DNA of 64,000 bases from Mumia sp. Pv4-285 (lineage in GTDB: Bacteria; Actinomycetota; Actinomycetes; Propionibacteriales; Nocardioidaceae), in assembly GCF_041320275.1 (NCBI RefSeq), contig NZ_CP162023.1, positions 4,092,001 through 4,156,000 of the forward strand. Reading direction: 5' to 3'. The notes beneath the pieces were generated by a model. That model had not been told where the DNA came from, searched no databases, and saw only the letters and a program-made list of their open reading frames with translations. The stretch's first letter is position 1. The number at the start of each line of letters is the position of its first letter. Below are positions 47,858-55,787 of the stretch, piece by piece. Position numbers and translations under genes: made by a program.

Positions 47858-50800
47858 GCGTCGTCCTCCAGGTCTCCCTCGACCTCGAGGTAGACGTCCC
47901 GCATCGCGTCCAGGACCTCCGCGTCCGGCTCGGTCCACAGCCCGCGCTCGACGGCCTCGTGGAGACGCTCGACGATCCCGCGCAGCGCCCACGGGTTCGC
48001 CTCGCGCATGAACGCCTGGTTCTGCTCGTCGAGGACGTACTCCTTGGCCAACCGGTCGTACATCCAGTCGTGCACCACACCCGTGGTGGCGTCGAAGCCG
48101 AACAGGTAGTCGACGGTCGCCGCGAGCTCGAACGCGCCCTTGTAGCCGTGGCGCTGCATCGCCCCGATCCAGCGCGGGTTGACCACGCGGGAGCGGAACA
48201 CGCGGTTCGTCTCCTCCTGCAGCGTGCGGGTGCGCACGGCGTCGGGACTGGTGGAGTCGCCGACGTACGCCAACGGGGCGGCGCCGGTCAGCGCACGGAC
48301 CGTCGCGACCATGCCGCCGTGGTACTGGAAGTAGTCGTCGGAGTCCGCGATGTCGTGCTCGCGGGTGTCGACGTTCTTGGCGGCGACCTTGATGCGCCGG
48401 TAGTTCGTACGCATGTCGTCCGCCGCCGAGACGCCGTCGAGCCCTCGCCCGTACGCGAAGCCGCCCCACGCCGTGTAGACCTCGGCGAGGTCGGCGTCGT
48501 CGCGCCACGTCCCGGACTCCACGACCTGGAGGATCCCTGCGCCGTACGACCCCGGCTTGCTGCCGAAGATGCGAGTCGTGGCGCGCCGCTCGTCGCCGTG
48601 CTCGGCGAGATCCGCCTGCGCGTGGGCCCGGACGTAGTTGCGGTCGGCGGGCTCGTCGAGCGCGGCCACCATCCGTACGGCGTCGTCGAGCATCGCCACC
48701 ACGTGCGGGAAGGCGTCACGGAAGAAGCCCGAGATGCGTACGGTCACGTCGATGCGCGGGCGGCCGAGCTCCTCGAGCGGGACGACCGCCAGCTCGCGCA
48801 CGCGGCGCGACGCCTCGTCCCACTCGGGGCGGACGCCGAGCAGCGCGAGCACTTCCGCGACGTCGTCGCCGGACGTGCGCATCGCCGACGTGCCCCAGAC
48901 CGACAGACCGACGGACTGCGGGTAGGCGCCGGTGTCGTCCAGGTAGCGGGCCAGCAGGGAGTCCGCCATGGCCAGCCCCGTGTCGTACGCGAACCGGCTC
49001 GGAACCGCCTTGGGGTCGACGGTGTAGAAGTTGCGTCCGGTCGGGAGGACGTTGACGAGGCCGCGCAGCGGCGAGCCCGACGGTCCGGCCGGGACGTACC
49101 CGCCGTCGAGCGCGTGCAGGATCGCGCCGAGCTCGTCGGTGGTGCGGGCGAGCCGGGGCACGACCTGCGTCGCCGCGAACTCCAGGACGCGGACGACGTC
49201 GGGCTCAAGGTGGAGCCGCGCAGCCGCTGCCGGGTCCCAGCCCGCCGCCTCCATCGCCTCGACCAGCGACCGTGCCTGCTGCTCGATCTCGTCGACGGCC
49301 GCGAGGTCGGACGCGTCCTCCTTCAACCCGAGCGCCGCCCGCAGTCCGGGCACCGATGCGGCCTCGCCGCCCCACACCTGGCTCGCCCGCAGGATCGCGA
49401 GCACGAGGTCCACCCGCACCTGGCCCTCCGGCGCCTGACCGAGGACGTGCAGCCCGTCACGGATCTGCACGTCCTTGATCTCGCAGAGCCACCCGTCGAC
49501 GTGCAGGAGGAAGTCGTCGAACTCCTCGTCGTCGGGCCGGTCGTCAAGCCCGAGGTCGCGGTGCATCTCGGCGGCGTGCATCAGCGTCCAGATCTCGGCG
49601 CGGACTGCGGGCAGCTTCGCCGGGTCCATCGCTGCGATGTTGGCGTGCTCGTCGAGGAGCTGCTCGAGCCGGGCGATGTCGCCGTACGACTCGGCGCGCG
49701 CCATCGGCGGGATCAGGTGGTCGACGATCGTCGCGTGCGCCCGCCGCTTCGCCTGCGCACCCTCGCCGGGGTCGTTCACGAGGAACGGGTAGATCAGCGG
49801 CATGCTCCCGATCGCGGCGTCGCTGCCGCAGGCCGCGGAGAGAGCGGCGTTCTTGCCGGGCAGCCACTCCATCGAGCCGTGCTTGCCGAGGTGGACGACC
49901 GCATGGGCACCGAACCCGCCGACGTCCTGCTGAGCCTCGAGCCACCGGTAGGCGGCGAGGTAGTGGTGCGACGGCGCGAGGTCGGGGTCGTGGTAGATCG
50001 CGACCGGGTTCTCGCCGAAGCCGCGCGGCGGCTGGATGAGGAGGACGACGTTGCCGGCCTGGAGCGTCGCGAGCACGATCTCGTCGTCACCGTTGACGAA
50101 CAGCGTCCCTGGCGCCGGGCCCCACGCCTCGGTCACGCCGGCACGCAGCGCGGGGTCGAGAGCGGCGAACCACTCCGCGTACCGCGCTGCCGGGATCCGG
50201 ACGTGGCTCTCGGTGAGCTGCGCCTCGGTGAGCCACTCCTCGTCCTGGCCGCCCGCGGCGATGAGGGCGTGGATGAGGGCGTTGCCGGCGGCGGTGTCAT
50301 CAGGTTGATCAGCGTCAGGTTGATCAGCGTCAGCGAGGTCGAGCCCCGGGATGGCACCCGGCGCGCCCAGGTCGTACCCCGCGTCCCGCATCCGGCGCAG
50401 AAGCCGGATCGTCGAGACCGGGGTGTCGAGGCCGACGGCGTTGCCGACGCGGCTGTGCTTGGTCGGGTACGCGGAGAGCATCAGCGCGACCTTCTTCTGC
50501 GCGTTCGGGATCCGCCGCAGGCGTGCGTGGGCGACCGCGATGCCGGCGACCCGGGCGCACCGCTCGGGGTCGGCGGCGTACCTCGGCAGGCCGTCCCGGT
50601 CGATCTCCTTGAACGAGAACGGGACCGTGATGATCCGGCCGTCGAACTCGGGGATCGCGATCTGGTTCGCCGAGTCGAGCGGAGTGACGCCGTCGTCGCT
50701 CGCCTCCCAGTCCTCACGGCTGGAGGTCAGGCAGAGGCCCTGCAGGATCGGGATGTCGAGGGCGGACATGCGCGCCACGTCCCACGCCTCGTCGTCGCCG

Positions 50801-51495
50801 CCCGCGCTCGCCGTACCCGGCTTCGTGCCGCCTGCCGCGAGGACGGTGACGATCAGCGCGTCGAGGGTGCCGAGGGCCTCGTACAGGGTGTCCGGCGCCG
50901 AGCGCAGCGAGCTGCTGAAGATCGGGACCCCGACGGCCTCGCCGGTGGCGTCGATCGCGTCGGCGAGCGCGTGCGCGAAGCCGCTGTTGCCGCTCGCCTC
51001 GTGCGCGCGGTAGAACAACACGCCCACCTTGAGGTGGCTGCCTTCGGCTCTGGCTTGGCGGGGGCCTCTCGATCCGCGCTCGGCGAACCCCCACGCCGGC
51101 ACCTCCACCGGCGCGTCGAACCCCTCCCCCGTCAGCAGCACCGTGTCCGAGAGGAACGCGTGCAGCTGCGCGAGGTTCACCGGGCCGCCCTCGGCGAGGT
51201 AGCGGTGCGCCTCCGCCGCCGTACCCATCGGCACGGTCGAGAGCTCCATCAGCTCGGCGCTCGGCTGCTGCTCGCCACCGAGGACGATGAGCGGCAGGTC
51301 GCTGGCACGGTACGGCGCGAGCCACGTGTCGAGCTCCAGAGGCGATCCGAGGAACCTCACGACGACGAGGTCGGCGCCGTCGAGCGGCAGCGGATAGCTG
51401 AGCCGCGTCGGGTTGGCGTACGCGTAGTCGGCTCCGCTGGCGCGCGCGGACAGGAGGTCGGTGTCTGAGGTGGACAGCAGGACGATGCGCGGCAT
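47854..51495 (-). CDS. cobN: Cobaltochelatase subunit CobN
   Basis: The 1213-residue large subunit binds hydrogenobyrinate a,c-diamide and inserts cobalt with ATP hydrolysis by partner AAA+ subunits. Visible family blocks include SAYPTKHSRVGNAVGLDTP, HLGKHGSMEWLPGKNAALSAACG, YPFLVNDPGEGAQAKRR, and a late TRIFGSKPGSYGAGILQ and RVVNPRWIGAMQRHGYKGAFE. ATG 51495 follows an AGGAGG that can pair with the CCTCC just before the start. Residues near 385-394 repeat DADQP twice from a 15-bp duplication. The partner here is probably the ChlI-ChlD fusion at 61.1 kb rather than CobS/CobT. Confidence 0.95.
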   Translation of the reverse strand: MPRIVLLSTSDTDLLSARASGADYAYANPTRLSYPLPLDGADLVVVRFLGSPLELDTWLAPYRASDLPLIVLGGEQQPSAELMELSTVPMGTAAEAHRYLAEGGPVNLAQLHAFLSDTVLLTGEGFDAPVEVPAWGFAERGSRGPRQARAEGSHLKVGVLFYRAHEASGNSGFAHALADAIDATGEAVGVPIFSSSLRSAPDTLYEALGTLDALIVTVLAAGGTKPGTASAGGDDEAWDVARMSALDIPILQGLCLTSSREDWEASDDGVTPLDSANQIAIPEFDGRIITVPFSFKEIDRDGLPRYAADPERCARVAGIAVAHARLRRIPNAQKKVALMLSAYPTKHSRVGNAVGLDTPVSTIRLLRRMRDAGYDLGAPGAIPGLDLADADQPDADQPDDTAAGNALIHALIAAGGQDEEWLTEAQLTESHVRIPAARYAEWFAALDPALRAGVTEAWGPAPGTLFVNGDDEIVLATLQAGNVVLLIQPPRGFGENPVAIYHDPDLAPSHHYLAAYRWLEAQQDVGGFGAHAVVHLGKHGSMEWLPGKNAALSAACGSDAAIGSMPLIYPFLVNDPGEGAQAKRRAHATIVDHLIPPMARAESYGDIARLEQLLDEHANIAAMDPAKLPAVRAEIWTLMHAAEMHRDLGLDDRPDDEEFDDFLLHVDGWLCEIKDVQIRDGLHVLGQAPEGQVRVDLVLAILRASQVWGGEAASVPGLRAALGLKEDASDLAAVDEIEQQARSLVEAMEAAGWDPAAAARLHLEPDVVRVLEFAATQVVPRLARTTDELGAILHALDGGYVPAGPSGSPLRGLVNVLPTGRNFYTVDPKAVPSRFAYDTGLAMADSLLARYLDDTGAYPQSVGLSVWGTSAMRTSGDDVAEVLALLGVRPEWDEASRRVRELAVVPLEELGRPRIDVTVRISGFFRDAFPHVVAMLDDAVRMVAALDEPADRNYVRAHAQADLAEHGDERRATTRIFGSKPGSYGAGILQVVESGTWRDDADLAEVYTAWGGFAYGRGLDGVSAADDMRTNYRRIKVAAKNVDTREHDIADSDDYFQYHGGMVATVRALTGAAPLAYVGDSTSPDAVRTRTLQEETNRVFRSRVVNPRWIGAMQRHGYKGAFELAATVDYLFGFDATTGVVHDWMYDRLAKEYVLDEQNQAFMREANPWALRGIVERLHEAVERGLWTEPDAEVLDAMRDVYLEVEGDLEDDA
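50301..50330. repeat. 15-bp tandem repeat inside cobN
   Basis: Two identical 15-base units encode the repeated DADQP, an in-frame insertion in a surface loop. Confidence 0.85.
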
Positions 51496-51533
51496 CGGAG
51501 GCTCCTCCTCGGGGTTCTCGCCCCGTCGGGTCG

Positions 51534-51648
51534 GACCTGCCGCGGTCAGTGTCTGGCTGTGCCGAGCACGTCGGCGTCACAGTGGCGGAACCGCCCCGGA
51601 TTCGCACCGGGTTCCTGGAGCCGCAGCAGGATGTGTGGCACGAGCGTA
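51534..51648 (-). promoter_or_regulatory. Cobalamin riboswitch for cobN-cobF
   Basis: On the minus strand GGAACCCGGTGCGAATCC, then GGGCGGTTCCGCCACTGT, is the conserved core of the cobalamin riboswitch, with a divergent B12 box (AGCCAGACACTGACCG) downstream. A TACGCT hexamer at 51643-51648 could be the -10. Adenosylcobalamin binding would turn cobN down; the CCTCC near the start may pair with the ribosome site. Confidence 0.88.
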
Positions 51649-51686
51649 CGGGACGGCCGGCCGCGTCCACCAAGCGCGCCGTGCCA

Positions 51687-51736
51687 GTGGTGAGCGCATG
51701 TCGTACGGCGGGCTCACCACCGGGTACGGGGCTCAC
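51687..51736. repeat. Hairpin repeat copy A flanking DUF559 gene
   Basis: GTGGTGAGC-N16-GCTCACCAC followed by CGG and GTACGGGGCTCAC. Copy B lies after the gene. In the 350-base interval 51496-51845 there is otherwise the cobN riboswitch and a GGGTTGT-CC-ACAACCC palindrome (51740-51755) holding an actinobacterial DnaA-box-like TTGTCCACA; no gene. Confidence 0.75.
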
Positions 51737-51845
51737 GGGGGTTGTCCACAACCCTTCCGACGCCTGTCTCCCGAACCGGGCAAGGTTGTCGCTCATGCAT
51801 CGGTGAGAGAGACGTGCACGGATCAAAGGGGGCTTCGTCACGCGT

Positions 51846-52820
51846 GTGGACGCCCTCGAGTGCGGCTATGGCGACCACGACCTGCGCGACGCGCTCAGGT
51901 CCGGCAGCTGGGTGTCGGTCCGCCGCGGGGTCTACGCACCCCGCGAGACGTACGCCCGTTTGACACCGCGCGAACGACATCTGCTGCTCTTGCGTACGGT
52001 CCTCGCCGAGAAGGGGCCAGGCTGGTTCGCTACGCATGACTCTGCTGTCGTCGCGCACGAGCTCGGCGACTACGGGCTCGGGACGTACGAGCTCGACCTC
52101 ACCGTCGCCCACGTCGCTCGCACCGGCGGCGCCACGAGCCGCCGCACCGCGTCGTTCCAGACCCACCGCGCCGCCGTTGATCCTGCTACGACGACAAACG
52201 CTGCAGGGCTGCCATCTGTCGAGGCCGCCCGTGCGGTTGTGGCAACCATGACGAAGCTCTCCCTCGACGCTGCAACGGTCCTCGCATCGACCTGGCTTGC
52301 CCGGCAACGTCGCACAGCACGCGAGTCCGGGCGGTCGGAGGAGTTCGACGAGGAGGACGCGCGGGCACGTCTGCGAGCGTTGCTCGACGACGGCGGCGCA
52401 CGACCGGGCACGCGCGTCGCGCGGGATGCCATCGACGTCGCGGACGCTCGATGCGAGAGCGTCGGCGAGGTCCGGTTCCTCGTCCTGTGCTGGGAGCACG
52501 GCCTGCCGCGCCCGGAGACGCAGATCGAGGTCGCGATCCCGGGTGGGCGCGCGGAGGTGGACTTCATGTGGCGCAACGTCGGCATGATCGTCGAGTTCGA
52601 CGGGATGCTGAAGTACGAGGACGACACCGGGCCGGAGGGTCGCAAGGCCAAGGACAATGTCATCGCCGAGAAGCGGCGCGAGCGAGCCCTGCGCGAACTC
52701 GGCTGGCACGTGGTGCGGGTGACGTGGGCGGACCTCGCTCCGGCGAATCGTGAGCGGACCGCCGCATACCTGCGCCGCGAGCTCGAGCGGGCGGCGAAGA
52801 TGCGGGCGCGACAACGGTGA
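51846..52820 (+). CDS. AbiEi-like N-terminus plus DUF559/Vsr-like endonuclease-fold protein
   Basis: The 324-residue protein has an N-terminal helix-turn-helix region like AbiEi-family antitoxins (GDHDLRDALRSGSWVSVRRGVYAP), a middle helical part, and a C-terminal DUF559/very-short-patch-repair-like nuclease fold: VGEVRFLVLCWEHGLPRPETQIEV, AEVDFMWRNVGMIVEFDG and LGWHVVRVTWADL, keeping the E...D...E-x-K-like acidic residues. Families of such genes are repeated in actinobacterial genomes. GTG 51846 is the first usable start after an in-frame stop; AAAGGGGG is 13 bases upstream. No partner toxin gene is adjacent. It is bounded by matched hairpin repeats and interrupts the cob region. Function is unknown. 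Confidence 0.7.
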   Translation: MDALECGYGDHDLRDALRSGSWVSVRRGVYAPRETYARLTPRERHLLLLRTVLAEKGPGWFATHDSAVVAHELGDYGLGTYELDLTVAHVARTGGATSRRTASFQTHRAAVDPATTTNAAGLPSVEAARAVVATMTKLSLDAATVLASTWLARQRRTARESGRSEEFDEEDARARLRALLDDGGARPGTRVARDAIDVADARCESVGEVRFLVLCWEHGLPRPETQIEVAIPGGRAEVDFMWRNVGMIVEFDGMLKYEDDTGPEGRKAKDNVIAEKRRERALRELGWHVVRVTWADLAPANRERTAAYLRRELERAAKMRARQR

Positions 52821-52833
52821 GCGCGCACCACCG

Positions 52834-52884
52834 GTGGTGAGCCCGCTCCACAACACGCGCTCACCACCGGCGTACGGGGCTCAC
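52834..52884. repeat. Hairpin repeat copy B flanking DUF559 gene
   Basis: GTGGTGAGC-N16-GCTCACCAC then CGGC and GTACGGGGCTCAC, matching copy A in stem, loop length and tail; only the loop sequence differs. It may also terminate the DUF559 transcript. Confidence 0.75.
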
Positions 52885-52892
52885 CTGTCGGG

Positions 52893-53579
52893 TCAGCGGG
52901 TCGCGGGCTCGAGTACGCAGTCACCGCAGTAGCCGCCGCCCGGCACGCGGTAGTAGAGGCAGCACGACCGCCGTACGAACCGACCTCGTACGACGTCGCC
53001 AGTGCCGTCGAACGGCGCGCGGGCGAGCGCGGCGACGGCGTACGAGGCGGCGGCCGGCACGAGGTCGGGGCGCGTCGTACGAAGGGCAGCGACCGCACCG
53101 AACAGCGCCGACGTCGCGTTTCCCCACAGGACGGTCTCCGAGAGAGCGAAACCAGCGGCGAACCGGTCGACGAGCGCGGTGAGCGTCTGGAAGGACGACT
53201 CTCGCTCGGGTCCAGGACGAGCGATCGAGGCTCCGCCGTCGACCGCGAGCGGCCAGGGTCCCGTCTCGAACGGGTGCCACCACGTCGTGTCGAGCGTCAG
53301 CGGCGGCAACCGTACGCCGAGCGACGCCGCCCCGACGACCGGCGAGAGCAGCCGCGCGAACAGTCCCAACGACACCGTCGAGGCCGCGACCCGTTCTTCG
53401 ACGTCAGCACCGGCGAGCCGGGACAGGAAATCCCGCGTGTATGCGACGCGCTCCTCCAGCGGCCCCGGCTCCACCAGGTCCGCGAGCGGACGCCACCCTG
53501 CACCAGCGGCGCCGTCGGGCAGTGTGTCGAGCGCGAAGTACGGCCCGAGGACGGACAACGCATCGTACGGACCGCTCAC
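52893..53579 (-). CDS. FhuF-like [2Fe-2S] ferric reductase family protein
   Basis: A 228-residue protein whose C-terminus carries RRSCCLYYRVPGGGYCGDCVL, the CC-x10-CxxC four-cysteine cluster of FhuF-type siderophore-iron reductases. The rest is a helical, Leu/Ala-rich domain with DTTWWHPFETGPWP. FhuF proteins reduce ferric hydroxamate siderophores in the cytoplasm; here it may instead supply electrons for corrin chemistry because of the cob neighbourhood, which is speculation. GTG 53579 overlaps the DUF2809 stop (GTGA). Confidence 0.75.
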   Translation of the reverse strand: MSGPYDALSVLGPYFALDTLPDGAAGAGWRPLADLVEPGPLEERVAYTRDFLSRLAGADVEERVAASTVSLGLFARLLSPVVGAASLGVRLPPLTLDTTWWHPFETGPWPLAVDGGASIARPGPERESSFQTLTALVDRFAAGFALSETVLWGNATSALFGAVAALRTTRPDLVPAAASYAVAALARAPFDGTGDVVRGRFVRRSCCLYYRVPGGGYCGDCVLEPATR

Positions 53580-53980
53580 CCGAACGCCTCCACGCTCGCC
53601 TCGGCATCAGCGGTGCCTGCCCGCGCGACGATTGCGCACAGCAAGCCTCCGAGCGCCGCCCCGATCGCGTAGCGCAGCAGGTCGGGCGCCCAGAACGTCG
53701 TCCCCAGCACGAGGCGTACGGCCGGCACACGTTCCGCCAGCGCAACCGGAACTCCAGTGAGCTGGAACAGCTCGATGACCACGCACACCGCAAAGCCGAC
53801 GACGCCGGCGGCAGGAGGGGACGTACGCGGGCGGACGGCCACGACGAGCAGGACGACGAGCGTCGCGTAGAGCGCATCCCCGACCGGCCCGGCGACCGGG
53901 GCGGGGAGAGCGGCCCGTGCCCCAAGGCCCGCGACGACCACACCGGCAGCGCCGAGGACAGTCAGGGTTCGAGGGCTCAT
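53576..53980 (-). CDS. DUF2809 family membrane protein
   Basis: A 134-residue protein with four hydrophobic segments. VIELFQLTGVPVALAERVPAVRLVLGTTFWAPDLLRYAIGAALGG is the pattern of DUF2809, a small unassigned integral membrane family. It opens the two-gene unit with the FhuF-like protein. ATG 53980 lies 9 bases after TAACAT. Confidence 0.72.
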   Translation of the reverse strand: MSPRTLTVLGAAGVVVAGLGARAALPAPVAGPVGDALYATLVVLLVVAVRPRTSPPAAGVVGFAVCVVIELFQLTGVPVALAERVPAVRLVLGTTFWAPDLLRYAIGAALGGLLCAIVARAGTADAEASVEAFG

Positions 53981-53989
53981 CGAGACGAG

Positions 53990-53999
53990 ATGTTAGGTT
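53990..53999. promoter_or_regulatory. Overlapping divergent -10 hexamers
   Basis: Minus-strand TAACAT (53990-53995) for DUF2809 and plus-strand TAGGTT (53994-53999) for the cobG riboswitch RNA share bases, so the two units compete for polymerase at one point. Confidence 0.4.
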
Positions 54000-54003
54000 C
54001 TCC

Positions 54004-54168
54004 GTGCCAGTCGTACCCACCTTGGGTCAGGGAATCCGGTGTGAATCCGGAGCTGACGCGCAGCGGTGAGGGTGACGGGCGCGGCACGTTGCCACTGGGG
54101 CCCCTCCTGCGGATGGGTCCTGGGAAGGCGCCGCGTCCGGAGGATCCCGAGTCCGAAGACCTGCTGGC
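54004..54168 (+). promoter_or_regulatory. Cobalamin riboswitch for cobG-cobH-cobIJ
   Basis: Core GGGAATCCGGTGTGAATCCG, then GCAGCGG, and the B12 box GAGTCCGAAGACCTGCTGGC form a canonical cobalamin riboswitch; GTGCCAG at its 5' end can pair with CTGGC at its 3' end as P1. It ends 70 bases before cobG. Confidence 0.92.
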
Positions 54169-54237
54169 CCTCCCGGCGATCGCCGAGAGGTCACCGCCGG
54201 ATCCCGCGCCATGGGTCCCTGACCTCGAGAGACACCC

Positions 54238-55128
54238 GTGACGACCTCCCGCTCCACAGGCCCTCGTTCGTACGGCGACCGGTGCCCCGGCGTCCTCCGG
54301 CCGTGGCTCGCCGACGACGGCGCGATCGTCCGGGTCCGGGTGCCCGGCGGCACGGTCCGTACGGCGTCGCTGAACGCCCTGCTCGACGTGGCCGAGCGAT
54401 GGGGTGATGGAACGGTCCTCCTGACCTCGCGCGCCAACCTCCAGCTGCGCGGGCTGCCGTCCCGCGACGGAGAAGTCGCCGCCGAGGTCGTGGCGGCGAT
54501 CGAAGCCGCCGGTCTGCTGCCGAGCTGGACCCACGAGCGCGTCCGCAACGTGGTGGCGTCGCCGTTGACGGGTCGGCTCGGTGGGCTGGCCGACCTACGG
54601 CCGGTGGTCCGTGCCCTCGACGCCGCGCTCCTCGGCGATCCCGCGCTCGCTGCGCTGCCCGGCAGGTTCCTCTTCGTGCTCGACGACGGGCGCGGGGACG
54701 TCGACGACCGCCCGCTCGACCTCGGTCTGCGCGCGGTCGACGCGGACCGCGGGCAGCTCAGGGCCGGCTCCGACGTCTGGGGCCCGCTCGTCGAGCTGGA
54801 CGAGGCCGCCGACGCGATCGCCGCCCTCGCGCACACCTTCCTCGAGCGCCGCGGCGAGGGTGACTCCGCGTGGTGGCACGTCGACGAGCTGCACCGCGCC
54901 GGAGGGCAGCTCCTCGAACCGTGGCCGCGCGAGGCGGCGCACGGGACGACCAAACCACCTCCGCACGGGCTCCTCGCACAGGACGACGGACGGTCCGCGC
55001 AGCACGTGGAGGTCCCGGACGGACTGCTGTCCCGCGACCTGCTCCGGACGCTCGGAGCCACCGGTGCGCACTCGCTCGTGGTCACCCCGTGGCGCAGCAT
55101 CCTCGCCGTCGACCTGGAGGAACGATGA
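54238..55128 (+). CDS. cobG: CobG-like precorrin-3B synthase lacking C-terminal Fe-S cysteines
   Basis: A 296-residue protein of the sulfite/nitrite reductase ferredoxin-like family: CPGVLRPWLADDGAIVRVRVPGG, GDGTVLLTSRANLQLRGLP and NVVASPLTGRLGG match CobG. CobG of the aerobic pathway is usually over 400 residues and binds a 4Fe-4S cluster through C-terminal cysteines. Here the protein ends right after VVTPWRSILAVDLEER, where the cysteine part normally begins, and only one Cys (residue 16) is present. The stop overlaps cobH (ATGA) so no remnant follows. It may be inactive, or act with another protein. GTG 54238 is the first start after the riboswitch. Confidence 0.8.
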   Translation: MTTSRSTGPRSYGDRCPGVLRPWLADDGAIVRVRVPGGTVRTASLNALLDVAERWGDGTVLLTSRANLQLRGLPSRDGEVAAEVVAAIEAAGLLPSWTHERVRNVVASPLTGRLGGLADLRPVVRALDAALLGDPALAALPGRFLFVLDDGRGDVDDRPLDLGLRAVDADRGQLRAGSDVWGPLVELDEAADAIAALAHTFLERRGEGDSAWWHVDELHRAGGQLLEPWPREAAHGTTKPPPHGLLAQDDGRSAQHVEVPDGLLSRDLLRTLGATGAHSLVVTPWRSILAVDLEER

Positions 55129-55787
55129 CTGTCTCCCCACCGACCCGCCGCTACCCGTACGAGGGCACCGGCGCCGCGATCTACGCCGACTCGTTCGCGA
55201 CGATCCGCAGCGAGAGCGACCTCACGCACCTGACGGCGGACGCGGAGAAGGTGGCCGTGCGCATGATCCACGCGTGCGGCCAGACCGATCTCGCGCGCGA
55301 CCTCGCGATCCATCCCGACCTCGTGGCGGCAGCCCGTACCGCGTTGGAGTCCGGAGCGCCGATCCTCGTCGACGCCCACATGGTCGCGTCGGGCGTCACG
55401 CGTGCGCGGCTGCGATGCGACAACGACGTGCTCTGCACGCTGCGCGATCCGGGGGTGCCGGAGCTCGCGGCTGCGTGGGGTACGACGCGGTCGGCAGCGG
55501 CGGTGTCGCTGTGGGGCGACCGGCTCGAGGGCGCCGTCGTCGCGATCGGCAACGCGCCCACCGCGCTGTTCCACCTGCTCGAGATGCTCGTCGACGGCGC
55601 GCCGCGCCCCGCCGCGATCGTCGGCGTCCCGGTCGGGTTCGTGGGAGCGGCCGAGTCGAAGGAGGCGCTGGTCGCGTTCGCGGAGGACCACGGCATCGAC
55701 GTGCCGTACCTCGTCGTGCGTGGGCGCCGCGGCGGCTCCGCGATGGCCGCGTCGGCGATCAACGCCCTGGCCCAGGAGCGCGAGTGA
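55125..55787 (+). CDS. cobH: Precorrin-8X methylmutase
   Basis: The 220-residue enzyme moves a methyl from C11 to C12 to give hydrogenobyrinate. VAVRMIHACGQTDLARDL carries the catalytic His and ILVDAHMVASGV, LEGAVVAIGNAPTALFHLLE and VGVPVGFVGAAESKEAL are diagnostic. ATG 55125 has GGAGG and overlaps cobG; the stop overlaps cobIJ (GTGA). Confidence 0.95.
   Translation: MTVSPPTRRYPYEGTGAAIYADSFATIRSESDLTHLTADAEKVAVRMIHACGQTDLARDLAIHPDLVAAARTALESGAPILVDAHMVASGVTRARLRCDNDVLCTLRDPGVPELAAAWGTTRSAAAVSLWGDRLEGAVVAIGNAPTALFHLLEMLVDGAPRPAAIVGVPVGFVGAAESKEALVAFAEDHGIDVPYLVVRGRRGGSAMAASAINALAQERE

Noticed and set aside
47959-51468. 1169-codon open frame on the plus strand
   Set aside because: It is antisense to cobN, low-complexity Arg/Val/Asp-rich, and shows no family motif; a by-product of high GC content.
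51740-51755. Replication origin suggested by a TTGTCCACA box
   Set aside because: Only one DnaA-box-like 9-mer, no cluster and no dnaA/dnaN nearby.
51687-52884. Insertion sequence
   Set aside because: No transposase, no terminal inverted repeats of the whole unit and no clear target duplication; kept only as a repeat-flanked cassette.
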